Below are positions 63,984-64,000 of a stretch of 64,000 nt of DNA, piece after piece. The translations under genes were made by a program, and so were the position numbers. Source of the DNA: Saprospirales bacterium (GTDB lineage: Bacteria > Bacteroidota > Bacteroidia > Chitinophagales > Saprospiraceae); contig JADJTT010000012.1 in the NCBI GenBank assembly GCA_016711045.1, positions 261,198 through 325,197 on the forward strand, in the 5' to 3' direction. The notes beneath the pieces were generated by a model, which ran no database searches, had not been told where the DNA came from, and saw nothing but the letters and a program-made list of their open reading frames with translations. The stretch's first letter is position 1; every line of letters starts with the position of its first letter.

Positions 63984-64000
63984 GCGACAATTTGGTTTGC

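Larger units (their letters stand above)
62678..64000 (+). mobile_element. ISKra4-like insertion sequence, complete
   Basis: Exact 17-bp terminal inverted repeats GCAAACCAAATTGTCGC (62678-62694) and its complement (63984-64000) enclose 1323 bp with two overlapping plus-strand frames. The window ends at the last base of the element, so the target duplication cannot be checked. Intact frames and perfect ends suggest recent insertion, next to the retroelement remnant. Confidence 0.9.

Noticed and set aside
1..64000. Search for tRNA, rRNA, CRISPR arrays and riboswitches
   Set aside because: No cloverleaf with CCA end, rRNA signature, regular repeat-spacer array or known riboswitch core was recognised by eye; a covariance-model scan would be needed to exclude small RNAs.

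Overview
The window comes from a Bacteroidota chromosome, most likely a Saprospiria-type organism. The evidence is a SusC/SusD pair, at least three secreted proteins with type IX secretion (T9SS) C-terminal sorting domains, SprB-like repeats, a GldM-type C-terminal domain, and Bacteroidota-style RND and ABC efflux sets. This assignment is inferred from gene content; there is no rRNA or tRNA gene in the window. Almost every gene from 1 to 53.2 kb lies on the minus strand.

Region A (1-38.4 kb, visibly GC-richer) is ordinary chromosome with intact genes. It opens with a LamG/PNGase F-like secreted glycan-processing protein that runs off the left edge. Next comes an RND efflux locus (PepSY-like lipoprotein, TolC, adaptor, MprF, MgtC, DUF1003, RND pump). 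It is followed by SusD and SusC (SusC with one frameshift), a GIY-YIG protein, acetyltransferases, a YCF48/SprB T9SS protein, a methyltransferase and a GH38 alpha-mannosidase. PNGase F-like protein, SusCD and GH38 together suggest uptake and breakdown of N-glycans. Further on are a GNAT-nitrilase fusion, a three-gene TolC/HlyD/ABC exporter whose ABC protein has unusual catalytic motifs, a carbonic anhydrase next to a bestrophin channel, and small metabolic and repair genes. About 100-bp 'CCGCAAAGG' inverted-repeat elements and two perfect long palindromes sit between genes.

Region B (38.4-53.4 kb, AT-richer) is accessory. From about 44.4 kb it looks like an integron cassette array without an integrase. 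Small minus-strand modules (epimerase, GNAT, HepT/MntA, DUF5615/DUF433, PIN/antitoxin, VapBC) are separated by attC-like imperfect palindromes placed at gene 3' ends. Two insertion sequences have entered it: an IS5-type element whose transposase is itself broken by two short GC palindromes, and an IS21-type element that truncates a PIN toxin.

Region C (53.5-60.2 kb, plus strand) is a TolC-HlyD-MacB-type efflux operon with a LytS/LytTR two-component system. Every main component carries single-base frameshifts, so the operon looks decayed.

Region D (60.2-64 kb) holds a frameshifted GldM-C-domain gene between two more attC-like sites. Beyond it is the wreck of a diversity-generating retroelement: an adenine-rich template repeat beside a frameshifted, internally deleted reverse transcriptase. 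The window ends with a complete ISKra4-like element whose right inverted repeat is the last base; it cuts off an open frame just upstream of the template repeat. The retroelement remnant, the cassette array and the mobile short palindromes are the most interesting parts.
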